Assembly: GCA_009617715.1 (NCBI GenBank)
Contig: VTFK01000090.1
Location: 62,001 to 126,000 of the forward strand
DNA length: 64,000 nucleotides
From: Plectrocnemia conspersa
Lineage: Eukaryota > Arthropoda > Insecta > Trichoptera > Polycentropodidae
Reading direction: 5' to 3'
Position numbers and translations under genes: made by a program
The notes under the pieces: generated by a model
The model's input: only the letters and a program-made list of their open reading frames with translations
Databases searched by the model: none
What the model was told of the DNA's origin: nothing
Part shown: piece by piece, positions 35,145 through 49,300 of the stretch
How the letters are laid out: every line of letters begins with the position of its first letter
Numbering within the stretch: position 1 is the stretch's first letter

Positions 35145-38100
35145 TTAAAAAGATTCCTTTCTGAAACTGAATCCAAACTGATCACACTTATATCTTAACA
35201 GTCTTGCCAGTTGCGGTGGACCGCAATAGAACACGGTAACTTTGCCTTTCTTTTGATCTTTGATCTGTTTAAACACTTTGTCCCAATTTGGTCTTCCGGC
35301 ATTGGTTCTTGTTTTTAATCCAGTGATCAAATCCCTTTTTCCCTAAATATTTGATAAAAAATATTTAATAATAAATTACTATTATATGTGGTAGAATATC
35401 TTAAAACAAACCTTCTCGTGTAGTAAATCTAGAGCCAATTGTAGACCGACGGCTTTCATATCGCATTTTTGCAATGCACTTGTGATATACATATGCATGT
35501 CTAAGAATCGTTCCATAGCTCCACCAAGTTCTGCCTGTTCCATTTCCAATTGTGAGAGAAGAGACACGAACCATTCAAAAGAACGCTGCTCGCGATTAAT
35601 CCAGAAGAAATCAACCTAGATATCAAAGTGTTTTTAATAAAAAATAATATAGTTTACTTAATTACTTGAAATATCTTACTTTTCGTAAATGCATAACAGT
35701 TGGTGGTATATCGCTTGCCCAAGTATACGTGCATTTCGGACAATAATGCCTAGCCTTCCAGTATCTATGCATAATAGATTGTAAAATCGATGCAAAAGGT
35801 GTAACACCGATTCCGGTACCGACCAATACTGCATGTTGTGCTCGGAATATATGAGAAGATGGAGCACCATATGGTCCATCCAAGAATATCTATTGAATCA
35901 GATTGTTTTAGTTAAGCATATTATTATTGTATATATATATTTTATAAATATATGCCAATACCACTAACCTCTAAAGGTTTTCCTACTGGATAGTTAGTAT
36001 AAGAGTCATTATCGGACGTTGAGCCAATATCTACTGTTTCAACTTCAATCTGGCCTTCTTCAGCATCTTTATCTTTATCAGGATTTAATGATTTGGATAG
36101 ACGTCTTCGAGCTATAGCAAACGTGATTATGTAATGAGCAAATTAAGTAATTCGATAGTATTTATAAAAGTCTTACCAAGAGTGATCATGGATGCAGCCG
36201 AGTCTCTTTGTTCGCAGTTTTCTAAACTTGGCGTTTTGAACGCTATAATTGTCGGTTTTGTGCGCATATATCTAAAACTTTGTGCTAAAGATTTATTTTG
36301 AGGACTTAAATATGCCAAACCCAAAGCTTGAAGGTGCGCTCTTCGCATTTGACATTCGTCAAAACTCTTTTCTGACTCAGAGCGAGTGTACTCTCTTAAG
36401 CTAAAATAATGTATTAATTATAGTATGTTTGTATGCAGTCACGCTGCATAATATATGGTATTTTGAATGAACACTTAATAGTTAGTTTGTTATAGAACAC
36501 TTTATATATATTTGCATAATACTTGTTAGCTTTGATTATTCAAACAATTAATATGTCTATAGTGGCATAGGTGAATTTCCCGCTGGTGATCTTATAATAG
36601 AAATTCAAATTTCAATCTACAGTTATTAGGTATGAACTTATTTTATTATGGCACTATAAAAAAATCATAATAAAACATGATTTGCCTGCGAGCCGAAATG
36701 GTATGTCGCCGTATTGCAGTGCTCTCTTTAAGTGGTTCGTCATTTAAAAGTTTATATAAACAAAATCAACCAAACTAGAAGTTGTTTTTATGTAAAAATC
36801 TACTATGGAATGAAAAATGTTGAGTTTTAGCAGCCACAGCTGATCCCCTTTTAAAATCATATATATTCCCTTTATAGAGGAATTCATTTAGGTTAAGAAT
36901 GCCTGGTTTAAAGAAAATATGCAGAGCGTGATTTATAAAAAAATATTCAGGCAGAAGAAAGTGAGATTGACTATATTTTCCTGAGTCCTAAGGTGCAGCT
37001 GAGCAAAATTTTAAATTTTATGCAATTAATTCAAAGTTCATCCATTATGATTACTGTACCTCAAATAATTGTAAAAAAATAGTAACAGGTCAAAATATAA
37101 TTAGATTGTAAAAACAATGTTGATTGATTTGCAAATATGATTAAGCATTGATTGAGCAAATTTGTTTATATTTTATATAAGCCAGAATAAGCTATAAACT
37201 GAAAGAAGCAATTAAAAATGCAAATATGTACTTATTTATACTATTATAACTTACGCCATCCATCTCTCTTTTTTCTTTGATTTAGTTTGTATGTCGGGCA
37301 TAGATTTTGATTTTTCAAATGGAGCTTTGCGTAAGATGAGCGATAGCTTTTTTTCCAATGGCTTCTTTTGTGGAGATTCTTCTAAAATCGTTAAATTTTA
37401 TTTAAGAAGACTATTGCACAATAATATTGCTAAAAGTATTAAGTACCATTATGTGTACTCCCATTCATTTCTTTCTCTTCGTCAATTGTAAAAGCAGGAT
37501 TACTAAAACCACTGATTGCGGCAAATTCAATAGACTTCTTCTTTTTAGTAGGCATCGAACTACCGTTCAATACTGCACTATCACTTTTGCTTGTGAGGCT
37601 TCTTTCCAGTGGACTGAATATATAATTTTATTTAATTCAATAATACAAATTGCTAAATATATTATTATGATACTAACCCAGTTATTTTTTTAGGATCTGC
37701 AGAACTTCTTCTATGCGTAGTTATGCCTTGAACTTCTCCGGAATGAAGTCTCTCTCGCTGATGCTCAAACCATTCATATAATCTGTTTGTCCATTGACCG
37801 ACTCCTCTTATATGCAGCCATATGTACTCTAATGTTTATTAAGTATAATCAAAATTAATAAATATTTTTAAATATTGAAGTGACATGAATAATATTACCT
37901 TCTTGTTCCGGTGCACTGCTTACAGTAAACGGATGCCATTCATATTTTGCAATAGCCGGAATATTCACAAACACGTAATCTCCGGGATGATAATCAAAGT
38001 GATGCGGTCTTTTGATGACTAAATGAGTGACTTGAGATGGTAGTAATATTCCAGAGCTGATGTAAGTCTTTCCTTTATTCTTATCCATCCATGCTAAACG

Positions 38101-40495
38101 AGAAGCTCTTTCGAACACGTACACTAGACCGGGAACGATAAACCACTTCCAAAAGTTGGGTCCGTGGAGGATAAGTATTATCCAAAACGGAATATACAGC
38201 AAGTGCGTCCAGTAAAATACCTTTAAAAATCTTTTGTTATCGATCGTTTATTGAACATTTCACGATTATAATTTAACATACTTCAAAACTTCCTCCTCTT
38301 CTGACGAACGCTTGAGAGCAAATGAACATTATGACCAAAATTACAATGAGAGCTATTCCAGTCGGATTTGCTACGCCTCCAATCAATCCGAACAAGCCAG
38401 GTTTAGAAGTCAATAGCCAGTCGTTCAATGTAAAGTTGGCCGCGTTTACTACAGGATCGTTAACGACGATAATGCCTGTGTATACAAAATGTATTAGAAT
38501 CCGATAAAAGTAAATTTGAATAAAATATTCACTTACTGAAATTCATTAGATGCATCAAAGTGTGTACAACACTAAAAATGAATATTAGCAATCCTGTAAC
38601 TTTGTGAAGATAAATATGTTGATCTAATGGTAAAATAAGTCCAAATCCTCTCGTTCGTAAAAATGTAATACAACGCCTCAACATCAAAACCAAAACCCAC
38701 ATACAATCAAAGTTTAAACATTGCCCTGTAATTTATAAATTCAGAGATAAATCATACTTGTATATTAAGTTGAGTTTTAAGTCATCGCATTTTCAGATGT
38801 AAATGCTAAGAGATCTGTTGCAGTTGACTTTCCAAAACCTATATGTATCAGTTTCAAACACACTGTTCCAGCCTGCAGGCGATTGACATTAATGTCATTG
38901 ATAATATCATGTTCAAGTTTATATATGCTTATGTACACAATAAATATACAATGACTTAATACTCAAGCTATTAATACAAATTTATTATGATAATATCTTA
39001 CCACATGCTCTAGCAACTATAACAAATCCATTAGAATGTCTATATTGAATTGATCTTGATATAAACAATGCAATATTGATGAACACAAAAACTCCCAGAA
39101 ACAATAAATATACATAGTTATTACGTAGATACGGCAAAGAGAGTTGATAAGGCCTCAAAGCCATAAATTTTCCAATTTTAGAGGCCGGTGGAGACTTTGG
39201 TTTTGGTGGAACTAACCACCGATCTATACTGATGTACAAAATTTTAAAGTCAATACAAGTTAAAATCATAATATATGTTATTTTATACACACAGCTACCT
39301 AATGGTTAAATTTTCTAGAAGACCTCCGTGTTTCTCAAGTTGCTTTTTCAATGCTTCATAAGTAATAGCGCCTCTTCTGGTTGAATCTGCATCTTCTAAG
39401 AGAGCGTCGGATAGATCGGCTAATTGAGTTTCATTGAACTTCATTCCATTTTCTTCCATACAAGCTCTTAATACATGCTTTAATTCTCTCTGCTGGATTA
39501 AACCATCCCCTTGAATATTTAATAAAAAATAGTAATATCTAAATAATAATACATAAATATGATATAAATATATTATACCATCTAAATCATACACTTTGAA
39601 GAGAAACCGAATTTTATCATCGGGTGATTGTCCAGCAAACTGGTGCATGGCATCTAAGAACTCTTGAAGCGATATTGTACCGGAGTTGTCTTTATCGAAT
39701 ATTTGGAATACTCTTTCAGTAAAAAACGGCTATTAAACAAATAAATTTCTATAAATATTACATATTATTGATGATATAGCATTGATGTTTTAATAATTAC
39801 ATTTTTTGATATGACAATCTTTTGAAATTCTTCTCTTCTTATCTCTTTTTCATTGCCAACTGTTTGTCTGAAGAGTTTTTCAAGCCATTCTAAGCTACTT
39901 TTGTCAAAACCAGTTCTCATTCTAAAATATACATAAAACACCTTATATTTATAATAACAAAGTGATTTATATAGTTCAATTTATGAGCAAAATAGTAAAA
40001 TGGTTTGAAACTTTGCTAAAATAATTTTTAATAAATATTTTTTATTACCTTGGATTGCTAATCGCCATCACAAAATCCATGACTTCTTCTGGAGTTGCAA
40101 TATTATCATTGTCTTTATCTAAAATTCTAAATATTTTATCTACAATCTGAAATAATATATTTTATTAATATTTTGGAAAATATATAAAACATAAAAAATT
40201 AAAAACTTACTCCTTTTGCTTGAAATATCAAAATAAACTTCTCGAATGTTATTACGTCTTCGCCACATAGTACGTAAGTGACACTTTCTACCTGTTCCGC
40301 AAGATCTATCTGCTTTTCATCACTGTAAGTTATAAATGAACTGTTTTATTTATTATTAAAATTTAATGTAGTGTTTAGTCTTTAGCTAAACGATACTTGC
40401 GTTAATCTTTCTTTTAAAAATTCGACCCAATCCTCTTGAATGAGAAATTTTTGTCCATCCTTGTCGAAGAGTTGAAAGAGCTTTCCGAGAAAATC
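35145..40495 (-). CDS. Nox5: NADPH oxidase 5-type enzyme (5' end not found)
   Basis: Eighteen exons, each phase-compatible with the next, give 1,046 codons plus stop: 40392-40495, 40211-40322, 40049-40146, 39801-39921, 39579-39729, 39299-39509, 39002-39228, 38537-38725, 38282-38475, 37899-38220, 37678-37828, 37459-37613, 37255-37381, 36177-36400, 35969-36111, 35680-35889, 35412-35615, 35145-35342. The enzyme passes electrons from NADPH through FAD and two hemes across the membrane to O2, making superoxide. Seen in order: several EF hands (FDKDNSGTI, DLDGDGLIQQREL), then six membrane segments with paired heme histidines (HIYLHKVTG, VVHTLMH). The FAD site HPFTVSSAPE, NADPH-site motifs GPYGAPSSHIF and GTGIGVTPFAS, and CGPPQLARLL follow, with a C-terminal aromatic. 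A long basic, Ser-rich insert (KKKKSIEF, SKKKERWMALRE) splits the FAD and NADPH regions. The initiating exon lies above 40.5 kb and was not identified. Confidence 0.95.
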
Positions 40496-42170
40496 CTAAA
40501 AAAAAAAATAGATTATTGCTTTTGTAGTTTGTCGTTAAAGGTAATTAAATGTATTTTATATTGTAGGAATTATGATCAACAATTTAGCTCCACTAAAACA
40601 GTTTGGTAAAAACTAGTACGTTTTATTGAATTACAAACATTAAAAAATAATTTGCCATTATATAATTAGAGTTAAGAGATCTCGCGAGAAACAGAAAATC
40701 TTACATCATCAGTAGAAAGAAATAAAATGTATAATACGTAGTCAGAAACAATCCGAACAAAGAACATTAGATATTATTACGTAATCAAAATCTAAAAGAA
40801 AGATATAAAAGGCCCAACCCCAGAACTAGCAGCTAATTAGACCTGAAGCGTTAGCTAGGAGTCAATCAGAGAGTTTCAACAAGTTAAAAACTCGAAATCT
40901 GGTTTCTAGCTTGTCGACTCTTTGTGACGTTGTGACGGATATCGGATATTCAACACCAGAACTGCCTGGTATTTACGCCCCCTATTTAAAAAACATTAGG
41001 TGTATAATTTTACCTCTTCTCCACATATAGTGTTTCAAAACATAAGAAATTTCCAGAAAATTATAAGAAACATAATTCACTTTTTCATATCCTATCTTTT
41101 ATATTTTATTTTATTTTTATTTTTTTATTAAATATTCCGCTGTAACCTGACAGGCGTAAGCCCAATGCGTTACAACGGGGTAAATATGTAACATCTGAGT
41201 AAGACAATTAGATATAATGAATACTTACAAGTAAGTATTAACCACCAGACTGAAAATCTGGGAATCGGTGACATCTATATTAATAATTGTAAATTAATAT
41301 GTATAATATAATTTATAATCAATAGATGACAATGCAGCTAGGGCCGGTAATTTTTTATAAGAGCGCATTTTTTATAAATAAAAATTCGAGTGCCGCTGTT
41401 GGGGCTCTAACTCGCAACCTCAGAGTTACTAGTCTGAGACCGTGTATTCCGTCGTTAAAAAATCGTTTTGAGATATAATATAAACTATTTCAAGCGATGG
41501 ATTACTTTAACCGAATCGTTTGCTTCGTATTAAGTATCCTTGCACAAATACTCTATAAAGATAATCTAAATAGCTAGGATAGATTTCTAAGAAAATCATA
41601 GATCTTTAAAGACATTGCTCGACGTTGAGTCACCGATAGTGAGATTCCGAGAAATATAAAATAATTGTATATAATTGGCGAAGATCATGTCACTCGCCCA
41701 GCAACGAACTTTTGGGTAGCAGCAGACGCTACATAGTTATTATTAGACGTGATACCAAATTTACTTGATTAACATAATGGTATAACTAGGGTAGAATCCT
41801 TCGTTTCGGTAACATTATCATAACATTTTCTGTAGAATACGTTTGTCCGTCAGGATATTGTAATACTGATCTTTACTCGAAACTCAACTAGCTCGTATTA
41901 AATAAATATATTATAGCGTGTCTATAAAATGCAACAATAAACATAAAAGCTGGAGCTATCGAGAGCTTAATTAGAATACCCTAAGCCCATTTTAAAACAT
42001 TTCGCGATAAAATCTTAAACATGGAAGCTTAGAAGAATCGCCGAGTTTCTTGAAGACTCAGAAATCTTTACAAAAATCGGATTCATCAATTATATGTAAA
42101 ATAACAACTTAAAATCAATGGCATCGGTGAGCTTTACTGAGATCCGTCATAAGTGTATCCATAGTTAGTG
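40496..42170. other. Nox5 5' side: intron or upstream sequence, with SINE-like debris
   Basis: It probably contains the first Nox5 intron and perhaps its first exon, which I could not identify. About 40840-41000 and 41140-41290 are less AT-rich and stop-filled. A tRNA-like fragment lies at 41385-41450 on the minus strand. Nothing else was supported. Confidence 0.4.
41340..41455 (-). repeat. Possible tRNA-derived SINE fragment
   Basis: Read on the minus strand, 41385-41450 resembles the 3' half of a tRNA: GGTCTCAGACTAGTAACTCT followed by GAGGTTGCGAGTTAGAGCC, close to a pol III B box. It is then followed by unrelated AT-rich sequence. No acceptor stem closes, so it is not a tRNA gene. A SINE remnant is the simplest reading, with low certainty. 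Confidence 0.3.
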
Positions 42171-42655
42171 ATATATACATGCACCATCAATTTCAGGCAT
42201 CCATTTTAATATGTCGCCAATGGGCTTTTCTCACAGGCGATCACCGACCCTGTTTCATGTCGAGCACTGAGAAAATTTACAAGATTTTTTGCTCGACGCG
42301 CATCTAATCAGGGAAAATCATACGCCACATTGGCTCATGTGAGCATGGATGGTAATTAGCATGACCCGAGGGTGTCTGCGGTTTCACCTTGCTCCCGATT
42401 GTCAATGACGTCACGTCAGGGTTCGACCAATCACGCGCGGTCGAACGCCGAAGGTAAATCGCTGATTCGGCTGTTGAGAATTTTCCAACATCCAATAAAA
42501 ATGCAATCGAAATGTCAAGGCGTTTAATCGACGAATGGCACAGGCACGTTTCAGATGGCCAGGGTCGTTTTCACTTCTTGTGGTGTTGCAGGTGCTCTCA
42601 AAGTGTGTGGGTGTATGGCTATCTATCGGACTAGGCTTCTTAATTATCAAGGAAA
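42170..42655. promoter_or_regulatory. Regulatory island with a perfect CRE
   Basis: A roughly 480-bp block of complex, higher-GC sequence has a perfect palindromic CRE, TGACGTCA (42406-42413), followed at once by a second half-site (CGTCA), plus nearby CCAATCA and CCAAT strings. Minus-strand ORFs here (42304-42650) carry no recognised domain. It could be the Nox5 promoter (Nox5 is minus and its visible exons end 1.7 kb away) or an enhancer. Confidence 0.5.
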
Positions 42656-45600
42656 AATTTGAAAAGAAAAATTGTTGAGCTAATAGAAATACATATATTT
42701 AGAAATATACGTATCAAGTCACCACTGTACAATAAGATTTTTGTTACAAATGTAAGTTCACAAAATTATTTTGACCAAATAATAAGGTTTGTTTTTTAGA
42801 TTTTACTTAAAAATATCCTAAAATATAGTTCGGTATAGATAATATTTTTTTTAATGACGAAACATATCATTTAAATTGTATCAAAAGCAGCGAGTCTTTG
42901 TGAACTTTTGGTTGGAATAAATTAAAAAAGCGAAAAGCCAATATTTTCACCCCGATATACCGCTGAAGTATCTACACCCCATTGTGTACATGTTAAAAAA
43001 AAATCTTTGATGTTATTTACATATATTTTCTTATCTTATTAGGTCTTTGATTACTTATAACAGACATAGACTAATATCTAAAAGCCGACAAAAAGCAGTT
43101 GAAAATAATGAAAATAATACTCTTTGAAATTTTCAAAATTACAGAACTAAGTCCTTTATTAAATAAATACAATGCACCTGTGGACTTTCTCAAAGACTGT
43201 TATTAATTATTTAAAATCTTTTAAACTAATATATTTATTTTCTAAATTTAAAATAATTTATTATTGTTATATTTTTTTGAACATATCTAGTTGTAGTTAT
43301 TGTAACCCATTGCTGACAATAAAATTCATATCAACAGAAACTAATTGAGTCTTTTCGGCATCTATAATAATTAAGACGATAATTATTTTTAGTATTAAAA
43401 TAAAATTGATTTTTAAGTAAACAAACAAATAATCGTGCTATTTGTTTACTAATATGTAAGATTTAATTATGATATAGAATATTTTATTATTTATACTAAT
43501 AGTAAGACTATATCTAAAATACGTGTATTAACAACATACACATATGTATATATAATATCAGATCTTTATAAAGAAATAGCAAGAATATATTAAGCTCTTT
43601 TTATTTTTTTAAATTCAAGTAGAATGGTTAAAATGATTTAAAAATATCTAAAAAATATCTTATAACGAGAAAGCAGCTTATACCTTTATATATAAATTGA
43701 TTTATTTTAATGATCGAAATACCCATTAAAAAAAACAGTTTTCATACATAAAAATAATCGGATTAATAATTATTTTTTTGTAAAAAAGTAAAAATATTGA
43801 GTTAACAGTTTGGGAATCTTCGAAGGTAACTATGAGTCGCGAACTAAAATTGGGTTTAATAGTATATTGATTGGGTCAAGAATTAGTTGTATAATTAAAT
43901 TAACTAAAATGATAACAGGATTTAAAATGAGAAAATGTTCAAAATAAATAGATAATATGGATAAAAGATTATAAATATTTGATTTAATTTATTAAGTATA
44001 TATTTGATTTAATTTATTAAGTTTAAAATCATCAACTTCGTAGAAGCTGATTCTTAAAAATATATTAGCAAACATTTAAAGATATTTATAGTGAAAGTTG
44101 ATCAATTTTTTGCTTAAGAAAATATCATTCAAATATGACTTATTATTAAAATAAATGACGAGTCATTTTGCTACAAAAAATCGCTGCCTATTTGTGATTA
44201 TTTTAATTGAAACAAAAAAAAATTAAAAAACCATTAATAAAAAGCCATGAATAAACTACTTTAATCTTTTATGAAAATATATGGGTGTGATTGAGGATTT
44301 CGACCTTTATTGTGACTTAAGATGCATAAAAACATTTAAGGTGTAGCCTAAATAACATCAAAATGTAATGTGATTTCTAAACTGATTCAAAACCAAAATT
44401 GCATATTAATATTAGTATTTTGTACTATTTAATATATCTATATTTGTCGGGAAATCGATACTATTACTCAATCTGTATCATGACCTGAACAGGTTAATAA
44501 ACACTACCTTAAATGTAAATTTGGGTAACTCCACTTTTGGGTGAAAATTACTTAATAATGTTACTTTGCTTAATATTCTGATACACATGCTTTGAAAAAC
44601 TCACATCTCCAAAATTGTAAGTAATCATAAAAAATGCTTCAAGAAAATTTAACATTTCTATTGTGCCTAAAAACAACATTGCAAAATGTCTAAATATAAC
44701 TACACCGTTTGGTTTGCATCTTTGTTAGAAAAAAATGTACGTGGGTGAATAATGAAAATTTTGCATGATAATGAGTCACGTTGATCTAAAATGTGTAGCT
44801 AATAATTATTTTTTGTTAATTTATTTAAGCGACGTAGTTTTTTTTGCCTTATTTGGATAATTTAGATACAATTTTTTATTTTTAATAATTAGGTTACGCT
44901 TCATTACTTATGGGCTTACATGAAAGTTTTTTCAATACCTTTTCAAAATACAATGCTTAAACATATAGTAATAGAGTCATTCGTAAGAAATAATGACCCT
45001 CATGTGGCGAATGCATTTTATCGTTTTGCCTTAATTTATCATTTAGAATTATTGGTTCTAAAACAGCGGGGATTCGGTCACGTATCCAAATCCAATTGTC
45101 CATTAGCAAGTGGATAGCATTGACCAACCGATCCCATATCTCTGTCGATGGTACACATTTCATACGGCACGCGCCACCCATTTGCGACCCAATTTTATTT
45201 CGTTTCACACCCGATTGTCATTGACTGTCACTTTGGTCAAAACAATGGGAAAATATTTGAGCGCAATGAAAAATGACTTACGATCTTATCTTAAAGTTGA
45301 AAGCGTGAACGAGAAATGTTATTATATAATAGTTCAAAAAAACTGCTATATGATATTTAATATGTAGTTCTGATTAATATTATATAACACATAGATTGAA
45401 AAATTTATTGATATTATGAATTTTTTTAGGCTCATTATATGATACTTTTGTAACGTCGATATATTATATATATTATATATCAACTTAAACGCTGATTAAT
45501 TTGCTTAGTATTTGATTTTTTTAATTTTCTGTGTTGTTTTGACAAAATACTCGAAAATATGTTTTACTTATATAATATTTATATGATTCATTTTAATATT

Positions 45601-46029
45601 TGTAATGATACGTTCTTAAATGACTTTTATGCTTTGTATTATTGATAGTTCTAAACTTTTAAAAAAGAATATTATTATTTGTTATTACTAACGCGCAAAA
45701 TTAATATTTCATATACTGAAATATATTTTCTTATTAAGGCAACTATAGAAAATATATCTTAGTTGGCCAGTCAAAAATTTTAAAAACATTATAAATCATC
45801 TTCAATTATATATTTAAAATATTAACTTAGATAGTATATGATTAATTTTATGCACACAAAAAAATCAATTTCCATTTTTTTTATGCAATATTAATACGTG
45901 TTAAATTTATGTATATTTACATGTACGCGAACACAGCGTGCATCACATCATAAAACGGTTCATATAATAAAACCGAAGCCATAAATTATAATTAATACAC
46001 ATTAAAATAAAATATTGCGCTTAGATTCG
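42656..46029. other. AT-rich gene desert with one small complex patch
   Basis: No gene recognised. A complex patch at about 45060-45250 has weakly open frames on both strands without a recognisable domain; it resembles the other noncoding islands. A 25-bp tandem duplication lies at 43976-44022. Confidence 0.45.
43976..44022. repeat. 25-bp tandem duplication
   Basis: TATTTGATTTAATTTATTAA plus a short GTATA tail is repeated twice in direct tandem, nearly perfectly, in AT-rich noncoding DNA. Confidence 0.75.
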
Positions 46030-46330
46030 AGCAATTAAGAAAGAACAGCACGCACCTGCTGAGATGTTGCGAAAAAGCTTCGAAAAAGCTCTCTTCGCTC
46101 AGAGCTTTCGAGATCTAAATCTCGATAGTGACAAATGTCGTATTTCGCGGTCGACACCATAAAATTTAATATGCCGATCACGGATCTGATTTATTGCCCA
46201 CAGACACAGTATTTATTTGTACAAAAGACCTCAGGGGCCTGTGTGCAACGGCAACAGAACGGAAAAATGAATTACGACGTCTGATTATCTAAATCGAACA
46301 AACACACGAAAATACCTCCTCCGGGGATAG
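46030..46330. promoter_or_regulatory. Complex noncoding island
   Basis: Higher-GC sequence with CpGs and short inverted motifs (gagctttcgagatc; ctcgatagtg) and no coding potential, flanked by AT-rich DNA. It is a candidate enhancer; inferred from composition only. Confidence 0.35.
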
Positions 46331-46340
46331 AAATACTCGT

Positions 46341-46375
46341 ATATGGGCTGTTCAAAAAGTTTCCGAACTTGGTTT
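46341..46375. repeat. Solo mariner-type inverted-repeat-like sequence
   Basis: GGGCTGTTCAAAAAGTTTCC, preceded by TAT, resembles terminal inverted repeats of mariner-family elements in length and pattern. No partner copy in inverse orientation was found nearby, so it would be a solo end or coincidence. Confidence 0.3.
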
Positions 46376-49300
46376 AATACGATATTCAGCTTTAATTCAA
46401 GAAAAAAACTACCATTTACCGCATCATTTTATTGCGATTAGGCAAATATTGTTTTATTTATTCGTTTATCTTCAAAGCAAAACTACATGCCGTAAGAAGC
46501 GCTGCTTTAATTGGTTTATATAGTTATTATTTATATTTTTTAATTTAATATGGGACTCAATGAAATACTTTTCCCTAAATTAATATTATTAAATTTTTAT
46601 TTATTGAGCCTCAAAATTTAATTCAAATAAATTTGCACCGTGTTATATAATAAATATTTTAAAGGAAAAATAAATTCAATTAAGAAAATCAAATCCAAGT
46701 TCTTTTCAATCAATTAAAGGCCCCAAAACATATTAATATGTTAACTGACGTTTGTATCCAAAATGAGGTAAAATATCCAGTAGATTATATTTTGTAGGTT
46801 GAAATGAAAATTTTCAATTTAAGAGTGCAGTTAACATCAAATGATAACTACACATTTAAATAGAAAATATACTGGCTCTATATCTAAACCAAATAGTTAA
46901 CATGTTATTTCTAAAAATGTGTTTTGATATCACGTATGCTATTTAATCAAGAATAAATTTAGGAGTAGCAAAACTTTTTTTATTTTAATTGGATCTAGAA
47001 AAAAATGTTTTTTTTTTTTTAATCTTCTTTTACCAAAAAACATAATAATTATAAATAATGTTTTTTCGCTTTTTATTTGTAATATAATGTAAAGTTTTTC
47101 TCAAAAAAATGTAGTTGTTGTTTTAAAATTAACTTAAATCATAAAAATTACATAAAAATAATATTCATCAGCATGATTATTTCAACATTGCAATAATCAT
47201 TATTATTTTATTAATTATAAAAAATGTTAATTTTAATAACTAAAATGTTCTCTTCCTGTCCTGCCTTCATTATGCAATATACTTTTTTAAACAATCCACA
47301 TATTAAAAGGTACGATATTTGTATGTACATGAAATTCCAGTGCAGATCATGGAATATGTCGATTAACGAACGAAATTTCATTAGCGGATCTTTTATATTT
47401 GATGATTAACTAAGCATCGTATGACAGACGATGACTGACCGATGTATGTGATCAATTAAAAGTAATAAGCGGCAATTTCGTGTAATCACAGGGGATAAAC
47501 GTGTATTAAAAGGCTCTACGGGATTCTATGATAGAGGACCCCTGCTGAGGACGAAATCAAAGACCCTACCGTTCTAGATAATACGATCGCATTTTGTGAA
47601 TTGGCGAACTGCACGATATACGAGATAGGAGGTAAATCAGAAACTGATTTATTATTTTGTAAAAAATTATTTAAGTATATAATAAATAAGTTTGATAAAT
47701 GGTTATAATAAATTGTTGATTATGTTCATAGTACAATAAACCCAATAATACTTAGGCGAGTAGCATAACTGCTTAACTTAATATATTTAAAAATTAAAAT
47801 CGTTAAACGTGGTTTATTTGAAGGTAATACTATCTACCTATTGATTTATTAGTAATGAGTTTGAGACAAAAACAATCGTTTGAATTACTCGCTTATTATG
47901 AAAATTCACCAATGTGGAGTTTCATTTTTAATATAAAATATCAATGGTATAAGTCTATGATAAATACATGAAAGACCTGAGTTTGAATTCCATATAAATT
48001 CTATCTGAAAGATTGGAATTGGAGATAATTTTAATTTCGTTTATAGCCACAAATGAGGTTTTCCTAGATTTTCCTTATCTCAAAGATACATATTGTTTCA
48101 CTACTTACTTGGTAAATAATAATAAAATTTGAATATATTATTTTAATAAAATTGTCAATAAAATCTATTTTTTTTGTATTAAATCTCAGAGGAAATTCTT
48201 ACACAATCACTGAATAAACAGTTCAATATTATGGTACAAAATATTTTTTTCAAATTATCTTAGATAAACTGTTTTTTTTTATTATTACATAACTCGAATT
48301 TGATCTTAACATAAAATTAGTTTTTGTTTATTCTAGTTAATTGGAACATATCCACAGTCAAGCAGATATTTTGCTAAATGTAGTTATTTATCAAATTAAA
48401 CGATATTTCGACATAAACTTGTGTCATAAAAAAACAAGCGTAACGTTCTGGTTTAATTAAGCCGTTTCTTGTCAATTATAGTTTATTTCGATTTATATAA
48501 ATAATACGTTTTTTGTACCATAAAATTAATTAGCATATACACATATACATATATTATATAAAAGTAAGGACAACTCGAGTAGCCATTTAAGGATTTTTAA
48601 TCAAGTCGTCTGGTTTTCATACTAATAAATCTATTTATAGAGTTCACTTTGAACAAATTGATGCTTCGAATTATCCATATTAAGAATCCAAAATAGAGCA
48701 TTTCAAGTCGCTTGGATAAAAATCCAAGAGGCTATCAAATTAACAACCACACGTCAACTTTTATTAGAACTTAAAATACAATTTGACTTTAATCATTGAA
48801 GACATATTGGAAAAAAATGGTGTTAAATTTCATTGAAGAATGCGTCGTATAATATACTTTATTTGATTTTGATTTAAGTAGTTTGTGTTAAATATTATTT
48901 GAACACGAAACACGCACGAGTTAGTTAGTGAGTTTCTTAGAACTATCATTAATTATCAATAAAGAATAAAGTTCACGTTCACATAACACGTTCAATCATC
49001 AATCACGACGTATGTTTGTTAGTCATTACAGCTATAATTGATGTTTTACGTTCAATGCAAGCAATTGTGTCATCATATGTGGCCAAACTATACAGGGTGA
49101 GAAAAATATGTTAAAAAATAATAAGTAGCATATACACGAATTAATTGAAGTAAATAATTTGCTTGTTAGTAATGATTACAATTAATATAATAAGCATTTA
49201 ATTGATATGTGTATGTTAAAGGCGTTGAAATGCTCAAATAATTTTGTTCCGCTCATGTTCCTCTAAGTTATCAAAAAATAAAATTAAAAAAATTAACACA

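Noticed and set aside
41385..41450. A functional tRNA gene
   Set aside because: Only a B-box-like 3' half is visible; acceptor and D arms do not form, and the B box has mismatches.
42304..42650. Minus ORFs as the missing first exon of Nox5
   Set aside because: They show no EF-hand or membrane motif, and their frames could not be linked to the phase-0 start of the exon at 40495.
44957..45367. Overlapping ORFs on both strands near 45.1 kb as a gene
   Set aside because: Frames are open on both strands because the patch is less AT-rich. There is no recognised domain, signal sequence or splice structure.
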